Assembly: GCF_017876165.1 (NCBI RefSeq)
Contig: NZ_JAGINQ010000035.1
Span: forward strand, 1 to 49,130
Length of the DNA stretch: 49,130 nt
Direction: 5' to 3'
Source: Azospirillum soli
GTDB lineage: Bacteria; Pseudomonadota; Alphaproteobacteria; Azospirillales; Azospirillaceae
Under the pieces are notes generated by a model. The model saw only the letters and a program-made list of their open reading frames with translations, made no database searches and was not told the origin of the DNA. Shown here piece after piece: positions 16,776 through 25,650 of this stretch. Every line of letters begins with the position of its first letter. Positions within the stretch are counted from its first letter, which is position 1. A program made the translations under genes and the position numbers.

Positions 16776-17829
16776 AACGGGGGGCCTCCAACTCAAGCGC
16801 CTTCAGATCGGATTCCACCATCTCCCGGACCAGTTCGGGGAAGGGGGTGCGGTGGACCCAGCCCAGCTTTTCCCGGGCCTTGGAGGGATCACCCAGCAGC
16901 AGATCGACCTCGGTCGGGCGGAAATAGCGCGGATCGACCTCGATCAGCACCTCGCCGCTCGCCTCATCGATGCCCTTCTCGTCGACGCCGGTTCCTTTCC
17001 AGACGATGCGGCGGCCGATGTGCGAGAAGGCCAGCTCCGCGAACTCGCGGATGCTGTGCGTCTCGCCCGTGGCCAGCACATAGTCGTCCGGTTCGGGCTG
17101 CTGGAGCATGCGCCACATGCCTTCCACGAAGTCGCGGGCGTGGCCCCAGTCGCGCTTGGCGTCCAGGTTGCCGAGATAGAGCCGGTTCTGCCGGCCGAGC
17201 TGGATGGCGGCGACGGCGCGGGTGATCTTGCGGGTCACGAAGGTTTCGCCGCGGGTCGGGCCTTCGTGGTTGAACAGGATGCCGTTGGAGGCGTGCAGAC
17301 CGTAGGCCTCGCGGTAGTTCACCGTGATCCAGTAGGCGTACAGCTTGGCGGCGGCGTAGGGGCTGCGCGGGTAGAAGGGGGTCGTCTCCTTCTGCGGCGT
17401 CTCCTGCACCTTGCCGAACAGCTCCGACGTCGACGCCTGATAGAAGCGCACGCGGTCGCCCATCTTCAGGATGCGGATCGCCTCCAGCAGGCGGAGGGTG
17501 CCGATGCCGTCGGCGTTGGCCGTGTATTCCGGTGTCTCGAAGCTGACCTGGACGTGGCTCTGGGCGGCGAGGTTGTAGATCTCGGTCGGCTGGACCTCTT
17601 CCACCACGCGGATCAGGTTGGTGGCGTCGGTCAGGTCGCCGTAGTGAAGGACGAAGCGGACGTCCGGCTCGTGCAGGTCGCGGTAGAGGTGATCGACGCG
17701 GGCGGTGTTGAAGGACGATGAACGGCGCTTCAGCCCATGCACGCGGTAGCCCTTGGCAAGCAGCATCTCCGCAAGCAAGGCACCATCCTGGCCGGTGGCT
17801 CCGGTGATCAACGCGACCTTGTCTGACAT
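16759..17829 (-). CDS. gmd: GDP-mannose 4,6-dehydratase
   Basis: 356 aa, full length. LITGATGQDGALLAEMLL (residues 7-24) is the cofactor motif, HGLKRRSSSFNTARVDHLY is the family-specific loop, and FYQASTSELFGKVQETPQ with SPYAAAKLYAYWITVNYRE carry the catalytic Ser/Thr, Glu, Tyr and Lys. NHEGPTRGETFVTRKITRA and GNLDAKRDWGHARDFVEGMW complete the Gmd pattern. It converts GDP-D-mannose to GDP-4-keto-6-deoxy-D-mannose in the cytosol, feeding fcl next door. In Azospirillum the homologue has been called noeL. Confidence 0.97.
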   Translation of the reverse strand: MSDKVALITGATGQDGALLAEMLLAKGYRVHGLKRRSSSFNTARVDHLYRDLHEPDVRFVLHYGDLTDATNLIRVVEEVQPTEIYNLAAQSHVQVSFETPEYTANADGIGTLRLLEAIRILKMGDRVRFYQASTSELFGKVQETPQKETTPFYPRSPYAAAKLYAYWITVNYREAYGLHASNGILFNHEGPTRGETFVTRKITRAVAAIQLGRQNRLYLGNLDAKRDWGHARDFVEGMWRMLQQPEPDDYVLATGETHSIREFAELAFSHIGRRIVWKGTGVDEKGIDEASGEVLIEVDPRYFRPTEVDLLLGDPSKAREKLGWVHRTPFPELVREMVESDLKALELEAPRYGDRG

Positions 17830-17951
17830 ACGCTTTTCCTTTTGTCGGTCCCGGCATCAGGTTCCGGACCGGCCGGGCTGCGTTCCCACCGCCGCAGCGG
17901 CGGATGACGCCCTGTAATTCACCACTTGGCAAGAAGCGTCAAGCGATGTGC

Positions 17952-19388
17952 TCAGTTTCGCCCGTAGGAGTCCTCGAGCCGGACGATGTCGTCCTCGCCC
18001 AGATAGGAACCGGACTGCACCTCGATGATGGTCAGCGGCACCTTGCCGGGGTTCTCCAGCCGGTGGACCGTGCCGATGGGGATGTAGACGGACTGGTTCT
18101 CGTAGACGAAGATCTGCTCCTCGCCGCGCGTGACCAGCGCGGTCCCGTTCACCACGACCCAATGCTCCGCCCGGTGATGGTGCTTTTGCAGGGACAGGCG
18201 CGAGCCGGGCGCGATGGTCAAGCTCTTGACCTGGAAACGTTCCCCGGTGTGCAGCGACTGATAGGCGCCCCAGGGGCGGTGCACCTTGCGGTGACTGACC
18301 GGCTCACTTCGCCCGTCCTTCTTCAGGCGGTCGACGACCCGCTTCACATCCTGGGCGTGGTTGCGGTCAGCAACCAGGACCGCATCGTCCACCACCACCA
18401 CCACCACATTTTCCAGCCCGACCACGGCGGTCAGATGGTTCTCGCTGCGAACGTAGCAGTCCTGCGCCCCTTCCAGCAGGACGTCTCCGACGGCGACGTT
18501 GCCCGCTGCGTCCTTGGTCCCAACGTCCCACAGAGCCGACCAGGCGCCGACGTCGGTCCAACCGATGTCACAGGGCACCACGGCGGCGGCGGCGGTTCTC
18601 TCCATCACCGCATAGTCGATGGAGATGCTGGGCGTCTTGGCGAAGGCCTCGGCGTCCAACCGGAAGAAGTCGAGGTCGGACACGCCGGCCTCCAGAGCCT
18701 CGCGCGCGCCGGCAAGCACCGCCGGGGCGTGGCGTTCCAACTCGGCCAGCAGGCGGGCGGCGGGGAACAGGAACATGCCGCTGTTCCAAGCATAGCCGCC
18801 TTCGTCCAGATAACTGCGCGCAACGTCCAGCGTCGGCTTCTCGACGAAGGCGGCAACCTCGAAGGCGCCCTCGACACCCTCCAGGGGGCCGCCGTGGCGA
18901 ATATAGCCGTATCCCGTTTCCGGCGCGGTGGGATCGATGCCGAAGGTGACCAGACGACCGGCTTCGGCGGCCCGCGCCGCAGTGGCGATAGCCCGGCGGA
19001 ACGCCTCGGCGTCGCGGATCTCGTGGTCGGCCGGCAACACCAGCAAGAGCGTGTCCGGATTTTCCGCCGCGACGGTCAGGGCCGCGACGGCGCAGGCGGC
19101 GGCCGTGTTGCGCCCCATCGGTTCCAGCACGATGCCACGTGGCTTGAGGTCGGACTGGCGCAACTGCTCAGCGACGAGAAAGCGGTGCTCCTGATTGCAG
19201 ACGACCAGCGGCGGGGCGAAGGTGGCCGGGTCGCCGACCCGCAGGGCGGTGTCCTGAAACATCGTGCGGTCGGAGCACAGGGACAGGAACTGCTTCGGGT
19301 AGAGGTCCCGCGACAGGGGCCACAAACGTGACCCGGAACCGCCGGACAACAGCACCGGTACGATTGTCTGTGCGGAAACACTGGCCAT
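17952..19388 (-). CDS. manC: Mannose-1-phosphate guanylyltransferase / mannose-6-phosphate isomerase
   Basis: 478 aa bifunctional type II enzyme. The N-terminal pyrophosphorylase has VLLSGGSGSRLWPLSRDLYPKQ at residues 13-34 and LVLPADHEI; FVEKP and WNSGMFLF follow. The C-terminal isomerase cupin has RPWGAYQSLHTGERFQVKS, SLQKHHHRAEHWVVVNGTA and IPIGTVHRLENPG. It makes GDP-mannose from mannose-6-phosphate via mannose-1-phosphate (a phosphomannomutase is not in the window). First gene of the fucose operon; its promoter must lie in the origin region 19389-19490. The Azospirillum homologue has been called noeJ. Confidence 0.96.
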   Translation of the reverse strand: MASVSAQTIVPVLLSGGSGSRLWPLSRDLYPKQFLSLCSDRTMFQDTALRVGDPATFAPPLVVCNQEHRFLVAEQLRQSDLKPRGIVLEPMGRNTAAACAVAALTVAAENPDTLLLVLPADHEIRDAEAFRRAIATAARAAEAGRLVTFGIDPTAPETGYGYIRHGGPLEGVEGAFEVAAFVEKPTLDVARSYLDEGGYAWNSGMFLFPAARLLAELERHAPAVLAGAREALEAGVSDLDFFRLDAEAFAKTPSISIDYAVMERTAAAAVVPCDIGWTDVGAWSALWDVGTKDAAGNVAVGDVLLEGAQDCYVRSENHLTAVVGLENVVVVVVDDAVLVADRNHAQDVKRVVDRLKKDGRSEPVSHRKVHRPWGAYQSLHTGERFQVKSLTIAPGSRLSLQKHHHRAEHWVVVNGTALVTRGEEQIFVYENQSVYIPIGTVHRLENPGKVPLTIIEVQSGSYLGEDDIVRLEDSYGRN

Positions 19389-19494
19389 TTCTGCGTCCTG
19401 GAACTTGCCCCGTCACGAAATCCGAACCCTTATAGACCGCGCCATTCCGTGACCACAAGCGACCCTCCGGAGCCATCCGGCTGGAGACCGTGAT

Positions 19495-19921
19495 GCGCGA
19501 CAAGACTCCAAGCGAAGGCTTGGCCACAGGCTTGGAGTCTTGTCGCGCCCGCGCGACAGAACTCCAAAACCCTTCCGATCCGGGCGTCGGACGGTTTCCG
19601 ATCCGCCCAGGGAGCCTCCCAAGCGACTCGGAAAACTGTCCGGCGCGAGCGAATCCGGCGCGAATCGAAGATTTCCTCCTGGATTTTTGTCGCGCACCCT
19701 GAGCAATCCACAGGCCATGCGGATTATCCGTTGGAGTTTTGTCGCGGCAATTCTGGACTCTTGTCGCGCGACTCGCGATTCTCTACTGGAGTCTTGTCGC
19801 GCAAACTATTAACTAAACCAAATAATCGAACAAATAGTTCGGGCGACAAGACTCCAAATTGCTGGCGTTGGTTCGGCGTGATATACGGATTTCGACGATG
19901 TCGTGCCAAGGTCAGCGCGCT
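19495..19921. other. Plasmid replication origin with iterons
   Basis: Copies of gcgcgacaagactccaa, in either direction, lie at 19495-19513, 19530-19548, 19551-19568 (degenerate), 19680-19695 (degenerate), 19731-19747, 19753-19769, 19786-19802 and 19841-19858. A ninth is at 20879-20896 past the initiator gene. The first two form a perfect 19-bp inverted repeat. Copies at 19731, 19753 and 19786 have the same orientation and are 22 and 33 bp apart, close to whole helical turns. An AT-rich stretch (19803-19838) adjoins and could be the melting site; caatccaca (19705-19713) is a weak DnaA-box match. This is the layout of an iteron-controlled origin with autoregulation of repA. Confidence 0.85.
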
Positions 19922-20860
19922 ATGGGCCAGATACACAACCTGATCACTCAGCTTGGACGCGACCAGGCCAGGGCTCTCCAGTCCGATGCCGACAGGCGCT
20001 CGCTAGTCGATATTGCCGCTTCCGTCATGGAAGAGGAGCGGCAGGAGCTGGGAATCACCTATTCCGGCTTTGCATTGACCGCGCTTCCTCATCGTCGTTT
20101 ACCCGATGATCAGCCCTGGGAGCGGCGAGGTCATAAGATCCGCTTGCTGATCGAGCCTGGACGACTGCCGATCCGCAACGGAGGTTTTAAGCTTTACGGC
20201 GTCCCTTACGGCAGCCGTGCCCGGATGATCCTGCTCTATCTGCAGACCCGCGCCATCCAGACCGACAGCCGGGAGGTCGAGTTGGGCCGCAGCATGCACG
20301 AGTGGCTCGACCGTATGGGCCTCTCGGTCGGCGGCCAGACCTATCGCGACATCCGCGAACAGGCGTCGCGCATCGCGGCCTGCAACCTGACCTTTGCCTG
20401 GGAGGATGCCCATAGCATCGGTTTCGAAAAGGGTTCCATCGTCAAGGGCGGAATTCATTTTTCGGCCAATCCGGAATCGGAGCAGGGATCGCTGTGGGAA
20501 GACCGGGTTTTGCTGTCCGAGTCCTTCTTCCGGGAACTCAAGGCCCATCCCGTCCCGATCTGGGAACCGGCGCTGCGTCATATCCAGAACAACAGCACCA
20601 GCATCGACATCTACATCTGGCTGGCCTATCGCCTGCACAGCCTGTCGCGCTCGACTCCGATCACCTGGCTGGCCGTGTTCGAGCAGTTCGGAGCCGGCTA
20701 CAGCCGACTGCGCGATTTCCGCAAACGCTTCATCGAAGCCCTTCAACTGGCGCTCGCCGTCTATCCCGACGCCCGCGTCGACGTCGAGGAGCAAGGGCTG
20801 ATGCTGCATCCCTCGCCCCCGCCCATCCCGGAGCGGAAGTTCGCCCAGCTCTGCCGATGA
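19922..20860 (+). CDS. repA: RepA-type plasmid replication initiator
   Basis: 312 aa from ATG 19922 (MGQIHNLITQLGRDQARAL); ATG 19898 and TTG 19859 are alternatives. The RepA_C family pattern is clear: GFALTALPHRRLPDDQPWER, then GVPYGSRARMILLYLQTRAI, SREVELGRSMHEWLDRMGL, GGQTYRDIREQASRIAACNL, FFRELKAHPVPI and IDIYIWLAYRLHSLS. These proteins bind iterons and open the origin. Iterons lie upstream and one directly downstream, supporting self-regulation. No parA/parB genes adjoin it; partitioning genes must be elsewhere on the plasmid or absent. Its position shows that the sugar clusters on both sides are plasmid genes. Confidence 0.92.
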   Translation: MGQIHNLITQLGRDQARALQSDADRRSLVDIAASVMEEERQELGITYSGFALTALPHRRLPDDQPWERRGHKIRLLIEPGRLPIRNGGFKLYGVPYGSRARMILLYLQTRAIQTDSREVELGRSMHEWLDRMGLSVGGQTYRDIREQASRIAACNLTFAWEDAHSIGFEKGSIVKGGIHFSANPESEQGSLWEDRVLLSESFFRELKAHPVPIWEPALRHIQNNSTSIDIYIWLAYRLHSLSRSTPITWLAVFEQFGAGYSRLRDFRKRFIEALQLALAVYPDARVDVEEQGLMLHPSPPPIPERKFAQLCR

Positions 20861-20944
20861 AACTGCGGCGTGGGGGCCTGCGACAAGACTCCAAACGCTT
20901 GCCACGGCCGACACGCCTTGCGTGTCCGTGCGGACTGAATTAAC

Positions 20945-20999
20945 CCCCTGATCAGAGTATCCGGTTAAGGTCGGATTGCTCTTCGGTCATGATCAGGGG
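20945..20999. repeat. Inverted repeat between repA and pseB
   Basis: cccctgatca (20945-20954) and tgatcagggg (20990-20999) form a perfect 10-bp inverted repeat separated by 35 nt. It lies just past the last iteron and upstream of the pseB remnant. Its role is unknown; it could be a protein-binding site or mark a past insertion. Confidence 0.5.
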
Positions 21000-21077
21000 A
21001 CGGAACCGGCGGTGAAGACGTTCAACAGTGGGCTCAGCCTCTTCTCCGTGGAGGACTCCTTCAATGCCGGTCTGCGG

Positions 21078-22068
21078 ATGCTGGACGGCCACTCGGTCCT
21101 GGTGACGGGCGGCACCGGGTCCTTCGGACGGCGTTTCGTGGAAACGCTGATGCGCAACGCCAAACCGCGCCGCGTCATCGTGTTCTCCCGCGACGAGTTC
21201 AAGCAATATGAGATGCAGCAGACCATGCCGCCAGAATGGGCATCGACGCTGCGTTACTTCATCGGCGATGTCCGCGACCGCGAGGGGCTGGAACTGGCCA
21301 TGCGCGGCGTCGATTTTTGCGTCCACGCCGCCGCGCTGAAGCATGTGCCGGCTGCCGAATACAACCCGATGGAATGCATTCACACCAACGTCTACGGCGC
21401 AGAGAACGTCATGCGCGCCGCTTTGGCGACGGGTGCGCCAGGTCATCGCGCTGTCCACCGACAAGGCCGCCAACCCGATCAACCTGTACGGCGCCAGCAA
21501 GCTGGCCTCCGACAAGATCTTCATCGCCGCCAACAATCTGTCAGGTACGCTGGAGAGGCGCTTTTCGGTGGTGCGCTACGGCAACGTGGTCGGCTCCCGC
21601 GGCAGCGTCGTTCCGCTTTTCCGCAAGCTGATCGCGCAGGGAAGCGATCACCTTCCCGTCACCGACAGTCGGATGGCCCGCTTCTGGATCACCTTGCAGC
21701 ATGGCGTCGATTTTGTGTTGTCCTGCTTTTCCATTATGCAGGGTGGCGAGATCTTCGTTCCCAAAATCCCCAGCATGCGGATCACCGATCTGGCCCATGC
21801 GATGGCCCCGGACCTGCCGCAGAAGGTCATCGGAATCCGATCGGGCGAGAAACTGCACGAGGTGATGATCACCGAAGACGATTCCCGCCAAACCTACGAG
21901 TTGGCCGACCGCTACGTCATCGAGCCGGCTTTTGCCTTCTGGCGGCATGACCCTTATGAGCGGCTGAACGCCCGTCGGGTGTCGGACGGGTTCCGCTATG
22001 CCAGCGACAGCAACGAGGATTGGCTCAATGGGGAGCGGTTGCGGTCGATGCTGCACGAAACGCTGTGA
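21078..22068 (+). pseudogene. pseB: pseB, UDP-GlcNAc 4,6-dehydratase (inverting), frameshifted
   Basis: Two frames together make a complete PseB. The first gives VLVTGGTGSFGRRFVETL, FSRDEFKQYEMQQ, RYFIGDVRDREGL and HAAALKHVPAAEYNPMECIH up to RAALATG; the other continues QVIALSTDKAANPINLYGAS, KLASDKIFIAANN, VRYGNVVGSRGSVVPLF and MITEDDSRQTYELADRYVI. The break is at about 21431-21437, where one base is missing between acgggt and cgccag. PseB catalyses the first step of CMP-pseudaminic acid synthesis, used to glycosylate flagellin or LPS. The start is taken at ATG 21078 (MLDGHSVL); longer frame extensions exist. A sequencing error is possible, but pseC next door is also broken. Confidence 0.88.
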
Positions 22069-23309
22069 CGGACGCCCTGCCCTTTCTTCCTTATGGCCGG
22101 CAGGCGGTGGACGAGGAGGACATCGCCGCAGTGGCGGCGGTCCTGCGCGGCGACTGGCTGACCCAAGGGCCGGCGGTGACGGCCTTCGAACGCGCGCTCG
22201 CCGAACGGGCCGGAGCCGCCGAGGCGGCCGCCTGTGCGAACGGCACCGCCGCGCTGCGCCTAGCCTATAGCGCGCTCGACCTTGGCCCCGGCGATGCGGT
22301 TGTAGTCCCGTCGAACACCTTTTTGGCTACGGTCTCGGCCGCCCGTCACGCCGGGGCGGAGGTCTCCTTTGCCGACGTCGATCCGGTGACCGGCTTGATG
22401 GGAGCCGCCCAAGCGGAGGCCGCCATCCAACGTGGGCTGGCGGCCGGATGGCGGGTGCGCGCCCTGGCCCCCGTCCACTACGCCGGACAGACCGCACCGA
22501 TGGCCGAACTGGGGGCTCTCGCCCGCTTCCATGGACTGGCGGTGGTCGAGGACGCTTGCCACGCCATCGGCAGCGTGGACCTGCTTCCCGGCGGCGCCGT
22601 CCCGGTCGGGGACTGTGCCGAGAGCACGCTGACTGTCTTTTCCTTCCATCCCGTCAAGACCATCGCCGCCGGCGAGGGCGGGGCCGTGACCGGCAACGAC
22701 GCAGCCTTGATGGCGCGGGTCCGTCGTCTCGGCAACCACGGCATGCCGCGCGCCCGGACGGACGGCGGGGCGCCGGGGGAACCGGATTTTGCCGACCCGG
22801 ACGCCGCGCGGGACGGCGATGGCAAACCGAATCCTTGATATTACGAAATGCAGGAGCCGGGTTTCAATCAAAGGCTCTCGGACATCCATGCGGCGCTTGC
22901 CCTTAGCCAACTTCGGCGGCTCGACGGTTTCGTCGCGCGGCGGCGGCTTATGGAACTCTACGCGGCCCGCTTGGCCCCTTTGGCCCCGTTGGTGGAAGCG
23001 CCCGCTTCGGTGCCGTGGTGCCGTCCGGCTTGGCATCTCTGTGCCGTCCGTATCGACTTCGCGGCCGCCGGCCGGTCGCGGTCGCGGGTGATGGCGGCGC
23101 TGCGGGAGGCGGGAATCGGCAGCCAAGTCCATTACATTCCGGTCCATCGCCAGCCCTACTGGCGGCGCTACGGCGATCTTCCTCTGCCTGGGGCCTTGTC
23201 GCACTACGAGCGGACGCTGTCGCTGCCGCTGTTTCCCGGCATGGCCGACGGCGATGTCGACCGCGTTGTGTCCAGCCTGGAGAAGGCACTGACCGGCGCC
23301 TGCGGCTGA
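22065..23309 (+). pseudogene. pseC: pseC, UDP-sugar 4-aminotransferase, in-frame stop
   Basis: GTG 22065 overlaps the pseB stop (GTGA). The frame encodes a DegT/DnrJ-type aminotransferase: FLPYGRQAVDEEDIAAVAA, LTQGPAVTAFERAL, ACANGTAALRLAYSALDLG, VEDACHAIGS and VFSFHPVKTIAAGEGGAVTG with the PLP-binding Lys. At GKPNP it meets TGA (22836-22838), then continues in the same frame as YYEMQEPGFNQRLSDIHAAL to a normal C-terminus (RQPYWRRYG, LSLPLFPGM). Family members read NPWYYEMQ, so TGA replaces the Trp codon. The product would be cut at about 257 of 414 residues and lack the small domain. Confidence 0.9.
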
Positions 23310-23365
23310 CGCGGACGACCCCGGGCTCCCGCAGTTCGGCGCGCAGCCTTAGGGCTTTCCTAAAA

Positions 23366-23386
23366 AAGGCTTTTCCGTTAAGCCTT
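23366..23386 (-). terminator. Possible minus-strand terminator
   Basis: Stem aaggctt (23366-23372) / aagcctt (23380-23386) with a 7-nt loop. On the minus strand it is followed by a T6 run, the form of an intrinsic terminator. It could end a galE transcript that reads through the small plus-strand gene at 23415. A 7-bp stem is marginal. Confidence 0.35.
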
Positions 23387-23414
23387 GTCCTCCGTAAAGC
23401 AGGGAGCGTGAGCT

Positions 23415-23711
23415 ATGGCTGAAGGTACCGTCGATTACTACGCAATGGTCGAAGAGGCGTGGCAGCTCAGCGATACCGCGCGCGATTACGTGAAGAATGC
23501 CGGGCGCGACGTCGACAACGCCGAACTGTGGGAAAAGGTGTTCGCCGCCTCCCCGCTCATCGACCATGAGCGGACCCGGGCGGAAGGCGGGCAGCCCCTG
23601 GTGAAGATCTTCTTCAAGAACCCCTACGGCCTGCAATACCGCGCCGACCACAAGGATTGGATCCCCTTCCGGCACGGCGCGCTCGACCCCGCCTACCTTC
23701 AGGTGACCTGA
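23415..23711 (+). CDS. Small protein of unknown function
   Basis: 98 aa, MAEGTVDYYAMVEEAWQLSD at the N-terminus. It is acidic and aromatic-rich, with no membrane segment, signal peptide or known motif recognised. agggag lies about 9 nt before ATG 23415. The composition looks like a genuine folded protein (WEKVFAASPLIDHERTRA, VKIFFKNPYGLQYR, DWIPFRHGALDPAYLQVT). It follows the broken pseC by 105 bp and converges on galE. Function unknown. Confidence 0.65.
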   Translation: MAEGTVDYYAMVEEAWQLSDTARDYVKNAGRDVDNAELWEKVFAASPLIDHERTRAEGGQPLVKIFFKNPYGLQYRADHKDWIPFRHGALDPAYLQVT

Positions 23712-23721
23712 CACCAACCGG

Positions 23722-23752
23722 CCCGGCCCACGCCTTCAGCGCCTGGGCCGGG
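23722..23752. terminator. Hairpin between convergent genes
   Basis: cccggccca (23722-23730) pairs with tgggccggg (23744-23752), a perfect 9-bp stem between the small gene and galE. No T-run follows on either strand, so intrinsic termination is uncertain. Confidence 0.3.
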
Positions 23753-23774
23753 ATGTCCCCGGTATCGGTCCGAA

Positions 23775-24785
23775 TTATTGCGGCGCCTCTGCGAGCAGCT
23801 TTTCCTCCCAGGCAAGCGCCGTTTCGACAATGGTTTTCAGGTCGGCGAAGCGGGGGGTCCAGTTCAGCGCCTCGCCGATCCGGTCGGTCTTGGCGACCAG
23901 GGTCGGCGGATCGCCCGCCCGGCGGCCGGCGGTGCGGATCGGCAGGGAGCGGCCCAGCACCGTCTCCACCATGTCCAGGACCTCGCGCACCGAATAGCCG
24001 CGGCCGTAACCGCAATTCAGGGTGCGGCTCTCGCCCCCGGCCTCCAGATGGTCGAGCGCCGCGACGTGGGCCGAGGCTAGATCGCTGACGTGGATGTAGT
24101 CGCGCACGCAGGTGCCGTCCGGCGTCGGATAGTCGTCGCCGTAGATCTGGATCTCCGGCCGCTGCCCGGTCGCCGCCTGGGCGGCGATCTTCAGGAGATG
24201 GGTCGCCACCTTGGAGCTTTGTCCCGACCGGCCGGCCGGATCCGCCCCCGCCACGTTGAAATAGCGCAAGGCCACGTAGCGCAGCCCGTGCGCCTCCGCG
24301 ACGTCCCGCAGCGTCCATTCCGTCATCAGCTTGGAACGGCCGTAGGGATTGATCGGGCGGGTCGGCGCGTCCTCGTCGATGGGCATCACCTCGGGCATGC
24401 CATAGACGGCGGCGGTGGATGAGAAAATGAAGCGTCCCACCTCGATCCGCAGGCAGGTGTCGATCAGCGACAGGCTGTTGACCGTGTTGTTGCGGTAGTA
24501 GTCCACCGGCCTTTCGACCGATTCCGGCACGATGATGCTGCCGGCAAAATGCATGACCGTGCCGACGCCGTGGTCGGCGATGGCGCGGGCGACCAAATCC
24601 GGATCGCCGACGCTGCCCTCGACCAGGGGGACGCCGTCGGGAATGGCAGCGCGCCGGCCCGTCGAAAGGTCGTCGATCACGACCACCGGCCGTCCGGCAT
24701 CCCGCAACGCCAGCACGACATGGGAGCCGATGTAGCCGGCGCCGCCCGTCACGAGCACGGGTTCTCGGGATGTCTGATCGGCCAT
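23775..24785 (-). CDS. galE: UDP-glucose 4-epimerase
   Basis: 336 aa from ATG 24785. NAD-binding VLVTGGAGYIGSHVVLAL is at residues 10-27, with MHFAGSIIVPESVERPVDYY, FSSTAAVYGMPEVMPIDED and the catalytic motif NPYGRSKLMTEW. RYFNVAGADPAGRSGQ, GTCVRDYIHVSDLASAHVAAL and LNCGYGRGYSVREV are GalE-typical. It interconverts UDP-glucose and UDP-galactose, supplying galactose for polysaccharide; related genes in Azospirillum and rhizobia are called exoB. Monocistronic and divergent from rmlC, with about 230 bp between. Confidence 0.94.
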   Translation of the reverse strand: MADQTSREPVLVTGGAGYIGSHVVLALRDAGRPVVVIDDLSTGRRAAIPDGVPLVEGSVGDPDLVARAIADHGVGTVMHFAGSIIVPESVERPVDYYRNNTVNSLSLIDTCLRIEVGRFIFSSTAAVYGMPEVMPIDEDAPTRPINPYGRSKLMTEWTLRDVAEAHGLRYVALRYFNVAGADPAGRSGQSSKVATHLLKIAAQAATGQRPEIQIYGDDYPTPDGTCVRDYIHVSDLASAHVAALDHLEAGGESRTLNCGYGRGYSVREVLDMVETVLGRSLPIRTAGRRAGDPPTLVAKTDRIGEALNWTPRFADLKTIVETALAWEEKLLAEAPQ

Positions 24786-25014
24786 TTGAAACCATTCATG
24801 TTGCGTCGCAAAGGCTTGGCAGAATATCGGACGCCCACCGCCACCGCGCCAGCTTATTCCGCGTGGCTCACTTGGTGCTTTCGCGCTTCCCCAAAAGGGG
24901 ACTCCGCGAACCGATCGCGCCATGGGCATGGCGTTCGATCATGGACTTCAGCCGCGTGCAAGGATACCAAGTCAGCCGGACGCCGCACCATACGGCGCAA
25001 GAGGAGCTTTGAGC

Positions 25015-25566
25015 ATGGACATCGCCGCACTCGCCATTCCCGACGTGAAGATCATCCGCCCGAAGAAGTTCGGCGACCATCGCGGGTTCTTCTCGGAAAC
25101 CTACAGCAAGCGGGCGTTCGAGGCGGCCGGCCTTCTTCTCGATTTCGTCCAGGACAACCAGTCCCTGTCGGCCGAGATCGGCACCGTGCGGGGACTGCAC
25201 TACCAATTGCCGCCCTTCGCCCAGGACAAGCTGCTGCGCGTGGTGCGCGGCGCGGTCTTCGACGTCGCGGTGGACATCCGCCGGGACTCGCCGACCTTCG
25301 GCCGGCACGTCTCGGCTGTCATCAGCGCCGAGGAATGGAACCAGATCCTGATCCCGGTGGGCTTCGCACACGGTTTCTGCACACTGGAACCCGACACCGA
25401 AGTCATTTACAAGGTGACCAACTTCTATTCGCCGGAGCATGACCGCGGGATCTTGTGGAACGACCCGGATCTGGGCATCGAGTGGCCGATCGCCCCCGGC
25501 AAGGCCCTCCTGTCCGACAAGGACCACAAGCATCCCCGTTTGGCCGAGGCCACCGAGTTGTTCTAA
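25015..25566 (+). CDS. rfbC: dTDP-4-dehydrorhamnose 3,5-epimerase
   Basis: 183 aa from ATG 25015 after a good gaggag ribosome site. RmlC cupin: FGDHRGFFSETYSKRAFEAA, FVQDNQSLS and the catalytic His in GTVRGLHYQLPPFAQDKLLR (His62), then VFDVAVDIRRDSPTFG, IPVGFAHGFCTLEPDTEVIY and WPIAPGKALLSDKD. It epimerises C3 and C5 of dTDP-4-keto-6-deoxyglucose, the third step to dTDP-L-rhamnose. First of four rml genes, in the order C-B-D-A. Confidence 0.96.
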   Translation: MDIAALAIPDVKIIRPKKFGDHRGFFSETYSKRAFEAAGLLLDFVQDNQSLSAEIGTVRGLHYQLPPFAQDKLLRVVRGAVFDVAVDIRRDSPTFGRHVSAVISAEEWNQILIPVGFAHGFCTLEPDTEVIYKVTNFYSPEHDRGILWNDPDLGIEWPIAPGKALLSDKDHKHPRLAEATELF

Positions 25567-25650
25567 AAAGGACCGTGTTCAAGGCGATTCCTTTGGCGCA
25601 AGAACTTCCCCGGTCCGGCCGTTCGTCTCCGATAGGGCACAGGTGTTTTG

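Noticed and set aside
22836..22838. TGA read as Trp or selenocysteine in pseC
   Set aside because: TGG is used throughout, no SECIS-like hairpin was apparent, the conserved residue is Trp, and pseB beside it is also broken.
24888..24901. tccccaaaagggga palindrome upstream of rmlC
   Set aside because: Short, not followed by T-run, and no known operator; could be chance in a promoter region.
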